From NCBI RefSeq assembly GCF_028618695.1, contig NZ_JAQIVI010000518.1:1-7239 (forward strand): DNA of 7,239 bases. The letters are read 5' to 3'. How positions within the stretch are numbered: the stretch's first letter is position 1; every line of letters starts with the position of its first letter. Both the position numbers and the translations under genes were made by a program. This DNA comes from Natrinema soli. Lineage in GTDB: Archaea; Halobacteriota; Halobacteria; Halobacteriales; Natrialbaceae. Under the pieces are notes generated by a model. The model was not told the origin of the DNA, searched no databases, and saw only the letters and a list, made by a program, of their open reading frames with translations. Of the stretch, positions 5,881-7,239 are shown one piece after another.

Positions 5881-5946
5881 GAGCGACGGACGGTCCCGCC
5901 GGCCCCGTTCCGTCGCTCGGCCCCGTTTATTGATAAATAGCGACGG
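5881..5946. repeat. Three copies of AGCGACGG around the SdpI-family promoter
   Basis: AGCGACGG occurs at 5882-5889 (forward), as its reverse complement at 5910-5917, and forward again at 5939-5946. Centres are 28 and 29 bases apart. The first two are the cores of a perfect 10-base inverted repeat (GAGCGACGGA at 5881-5890, TCCGTCGCTC at 5909-5918). The TATA region (5926-5938) sits between the second and third copies, and the third lies between TATA and the ATG, where a bound protein would block transcription. The regular spacing suggests operator sites. Confidence 0.5.
5926..5939 (+). promoter_or_regulatory. TATA region of the SdpI-family gene
   Basis: TTTATTGATAAATA is the only AT-rich stretch in this GC-rich gap. 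It is nearly symmetric (TTTAT and ATAAA around TG) and contains two possible TATA boxes, centred about 31 and 25 bases before ATG 5960. It therefore predicts a leader of zero to about five bases. Confidence 0.65.
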
Positions 5947-5959
5947 CGTAGTAACCGGT

Positions 5960-6631
5960 ATGAAGACGACGCACCGACTGGCGCTCGCGGGCGCGTTCGT
6001 CGTCCTCGCCGGCGTCGCCAGTATCCTCGCGGCACCGGAACTTTCGGACCCGCTCGTGACCCACTGGAACGCCGCCGGTGAGCCGGACGGGACGATGTCG
6101 AAGACGCTCGGTCTCGCGTTCGTTCCCGTCCTCTCGGCGGCGCTGGTGGTGCTCCTCGCAGTGGTCCCTCGCATCGACCCGCTCGGTGAGAACGTCGACG
6201 CGTTCCGAGCCGCATACGACTGGTTCGTCGTCGCCTTCGCGGGGTTCATGTTCGTCCTCCAGGCCGGAATCCTCGCGTTCAACCTGGGCTACGAGTTCGA
6301 TTTCGCGCTCCTCGTCCTCGGTTCGATCGCCGTCCTCTTCTACGGCGTCGGTGCGTTACTCACGCGCGCGGAACCCAACTGGTTCGTCGGCATCCGCACG
6401 CCCTGGACGCTCAGCAGCGAGGCGGTCTGGGAGCGCACGCACGAACTCGGCGGCCGGCTGTTCAAGCTCACCGCGGTAGTTTCGCTGATCGGCCTCTTCT
6501 TCGAGGACTACGCCGTCTACTTCCTCGTCGTCCCCGCGCTCCTGACGGCCGCGATCACCATCGTGTACTCCTACTATCTCTCCGAACGTCTCGAGCGCGG
6601 CACGGAGTCGTCCTCGAACGCTGGCGTCTGA
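5960..6631 (+). CDS. SdpI/DUF1648 family six-helix membrane protein
   Basis: A 223-residue integral membrane protein. The N-terminus is a DUF1648 domain: a membrane helix at 6-25, then the exposed motif PLVTHWNAAGEPDGTMSK (31-48). Further helices lie at about 50-70, 87-110, 114-134, 168-182 and 184-206. Residues 138-168 carry the SdpI signature, with NWFVGIRTPWTL (140-151) and VWERTHELGGRLF (156-168). In Bacillus, SdpI protects against the SdpC toxin and also acts in signalling; archaeal members are numerous and mostly uncharacterised, and no toxin gene lies nearby, so an immunity role is not shown. I chose ATG 5960 because the frame's longer reading from GTG 5828 crosses the promoter and adds an arginine-rich segment. 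There is no Shine-Dalgarno site. Two zinc-finger microprotein genes on the other strand flank it. Confidence 0.94.
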   Translation: MKTTHRLALAGAFVVLAGVASILAAPELSDPLVTHWNAAGEPDGTMSKTLGLAFVPVLSAALVVLLAVVPRIDPLGENVDAFRAAYDWFVVAFAGFMFVLQAGILAFNLGYEFDFALLVLGSIAVLFYGVGALLTRAEPNWFVGIRTPWTLSSEAVWERTHELGGRLFKLTAVVSLIGLFFEDYAVYFLVVPALLTAAITIVYSYYLSERLERGTESSSNAGV

Positions 6632-6641
6632 GAGCGCTCTC
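6630..6641. repeat. 12-base palindrome at the SdpI-family stop codon
   Basis: GAGAGCGCTCTC is a perfect palindrome that overlaps the TGA stop (6629-6631). It has no loop, so it is a better candidate for a dimeric protein site than an RNA hairpin. Chance occurrence is not excluded. Confidence 0.35.
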
Positions 6642-6708
6642 TCGGAAACGCCGCTATCGGGCCCCTCGACTCGGAGTTGGCCGGAAAGCCGGGCCGCTCG
6701 AGGTGGGG

Positions 6709-6840
6709 TCACTCCCCGGAACGGCCGGGACACGACTTGAGCAGGTGTTCGTGATAGACGGCCGCCGGGACCCGTTCCCCGCAGAGGTCACACTCGCGAT
6801 CACCGCCATCGGGATCGTCGGTCACGACCCGTGCTGTCAT
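6709..6840 (-). CDS. CCHC-type zinc-finger microprotein
   Basis: A 43-residue protein. After an acidic start (VTDDPDGGDRE) it has CDLCGERVPAAVYHEHLLKS followed by CPG, giving C17, C20, H30 or H32, and C37 as zinc ligands in a C-x2-C-x(n)-H-x(n)-C finger; the helix YHEHLLKSC matches the usual finger layout. No membrane segment is present; it is probably cytoplasmic, with unknown target. ATG 6840 is the nominal start. A TATA-like AGTTATTTC at 6848-6856 has its centre about 26 bases before an in-frame GTG at 6825, so a leaderless 38-residue form starting MTDDPDGG is at least as likely. A second ATG at 6846 is also in frame. The gene converges with the SdpI gene and diverges from the HdeD gene. 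Confidence 0.65.
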   Translation of the reverse strand: MTARVVTDDPDGGDRECDLCGERVPAAVYHEHLLKSCPGRSGE

Positions 6841-6847
6841 CCCCATC

Positions 6848-6856
6848 GAAATAACT
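6848..6856 (-). promoter_or_regulatory. TATA-like box of the CCHC microprotein gene
   Basis: AGTTATTTC on the minus strand, centred near 6851.5. The predicted transcript would start near 6825, exactly at an in-frame GTG. That would exclude ATG 6840 and ATG 6846 as starts from this promoter. Confidence 0.4.
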
Positions 6857-6939
6857 GCCGTGCTTCGCCCGTATCTCAACCATGTGAGCTACGTTCGATA
6901 CGACCTCGAGGAGATCCCAGACGTCGTCCGTCCCGGTTT

Positions 6940-6951
6940 CGGACCGGTCCG
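6940..6951. repeat. 12-base palindrome in the divergent microprotein/HdeD region
   Basis: CGGACCGGTCCG is a perfect palindrome, centred about 44 bases upstream of the HdeD-gene TATA box and some 94 bases from that of the microprotein gene. The position would suit an activator or a shared regulator. GC-rich palindromes do occur by chance in this genome. Confidence 0.35.
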
Positions 6952-6985
6952 TTTCCGCGACCGACTGTCAAATCGTATAGTTGTG

Positions 6986-6992
6986 TTATATA
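6986..6992 (+). promoter_or_regulatory. TATA box of the HdeD-family gene
   Basis: TTATATA is the best TATA match in the window. Its centre is about 27 bases before GTG 7016, the standard distance to a transcription start, which predicts a leaderless mRNA beginning on that GTG. Confidence 0.75.
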
Positions 6993-7015
6993 CTTACACG
7001 ACGTACGTAGTACCG

Positions 7016-7239
7016 GTGACACAGATGAACAGTATCACAGCAACTACTGGAGACGACGAGGGCTACGCCCTCGAGAACGACTGGCGACCCCTCGCGATCG
7101 CGGGCGGGATCGTCGGACTGATCGGGATCCTCGCGATGGCCGCCCCGGCCGTCACCGGGCTCTCGGTATCGATCGCGCTCGGCGCGTTACTCGTCGTCGG
7201 CGGGATCGTCCACGGCGTCCACGCGTTCACGGCGCGCGG
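7016..7239 (+). CDS. HdeD/DUF308 family membrane protein (5' part)
   Basis: The first 74 codons of a gene that runs off the right edge. After a short polar N-terminus (about 20 residues, with GDDEGYALENDWRP), two hydrophobic helices follow: AIAGGIVGLIGILAMAAPAV (about 28-47) and a second at about 50-68 (VSIALGALLVVGGIVHGVHA). The pattern of helix, Pro, helix with LGALLVVGGIVH matches the repeat unit of HdeD/DUF308 proteins, whose founder is an E. coli acid-resistance membrane protein; the haloarchaeal role is unknown. I chose GTG 7016 because the TATA box points to it. ATG 7025, three codons later, is the alternative. The same frame is open further upstream, but that part contains the promoter and encodes no family sequence. 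Confidence 0.9.
   Translation, partial: MTQMNSITATTGDDEGYALENDWRPLAIAGGIVGLIGILAMAAPAVTGLSVSIALGALLVVGGIVHGVHAFTAR

Noticed and set aside
5828..5959. Upstream extension of the SdpI-family gene to GTG 5828
   Set aside because: It crosses the TATA region and the inverted repeats, and the added residues are arginine-rich and unlike the family N-terminus.
5797..6282. Long N-terminal extension of the seven-cysteine microprotein
   Set aside because: It runs antisense through the SdpI-family gene and its product is Arg/Ser/Thr-rich; only the last 48 codons look coding.
6832..7015. Open frame in phase with and upstream of the HdeD-family gene
   Set aside because: It contains the strong TATA box and reads through non-protein-like sequence (LYTYTTYVV); the start at GTG 7016 fits the promoter.
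1..7239. CRISPR array, IS element, tRNA or rRNA gene, toxin-antitoxin pair
   Set aside because: I found no regularly spaced repeats, transposase motifs, tRNA-like cloverleaf with a T-loop, or rRNA signature. The SdpI-family gene has no adjacent toxin-like gene.

Overview
The window looks like chromosomal DNA from a haloarchaeon (class Halobacteria). The evidence is high GC with G/C-rich third codon positions, strongly acidic proteins, TATA-type promoters placed about 26 bases before start codons (leaderless transcripts), and families typical of this group: a HalOD1 output-domain protein, a PGF-CTERM surface protein, archaeosine synthase ArcS, and very small zinc-finger proteins. The many CTCGAG and CGATCG words suggest a Natrialbales-type genome, but that is an inference. 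Nothing points to a plasmid, virus, insertion sequence or CRISPR locus, and there are no rRNA or tRNA genes.

Layout: (1) 1-441 holds the possible tail of a plus-strand gene and a gene-poor stretch. That stretch has a hairpin, a T7 tract and an acidic minus-strand frame interrupted by a stop codon. (2) 442-753 (-) is a HalOD1 protein, divergent from 922-1278 (+), a membrane-anchored TRAM-domain protein. (3) 1468-3471 (-) is a 667-residue, cysteine-free surface protein with an N-terminal secretion signal and a C-terminal PGF-CTERM anchor. Its function is not recognised. (4) 3472-3778 is non-coding as it stands but contains an acidic minus-strand frame that one frameshift would connect to an ATG. 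(5) 3779-5530 (+) is arcS (tgtA2), the best-supported gene. (6) 5650-5796 (-) and 6709-6840 (-) are two unannotated-size zinc-finger microproteins that bracket 5960-6631 (+), a six-helix SdpI/DUF1648 family membrane protein. (7) 7016-7239 (+) is the start of an HdeD/DUF308 family membrane protein that runs off the window.

The genes do not form one operon: almost every neighbour is on the opposite strand and each seems to have its own promoter. ArcS belongs to tRNA modification (archaeosine at position 15). The PGF-CTERM, TRAM-anchor, SdpI and HdeD proteins are all membrane or cell-surface proteins. I see no convincing new multi-gene system. The most interesting signals are regulatory or small: three copies of an 8-base word in alternating orientation, 28 and 29 bases apart, around the SdpI promoter; the two zinc-finger microproteins; several probable leaderless GTG starts; and two candidate broken genes.
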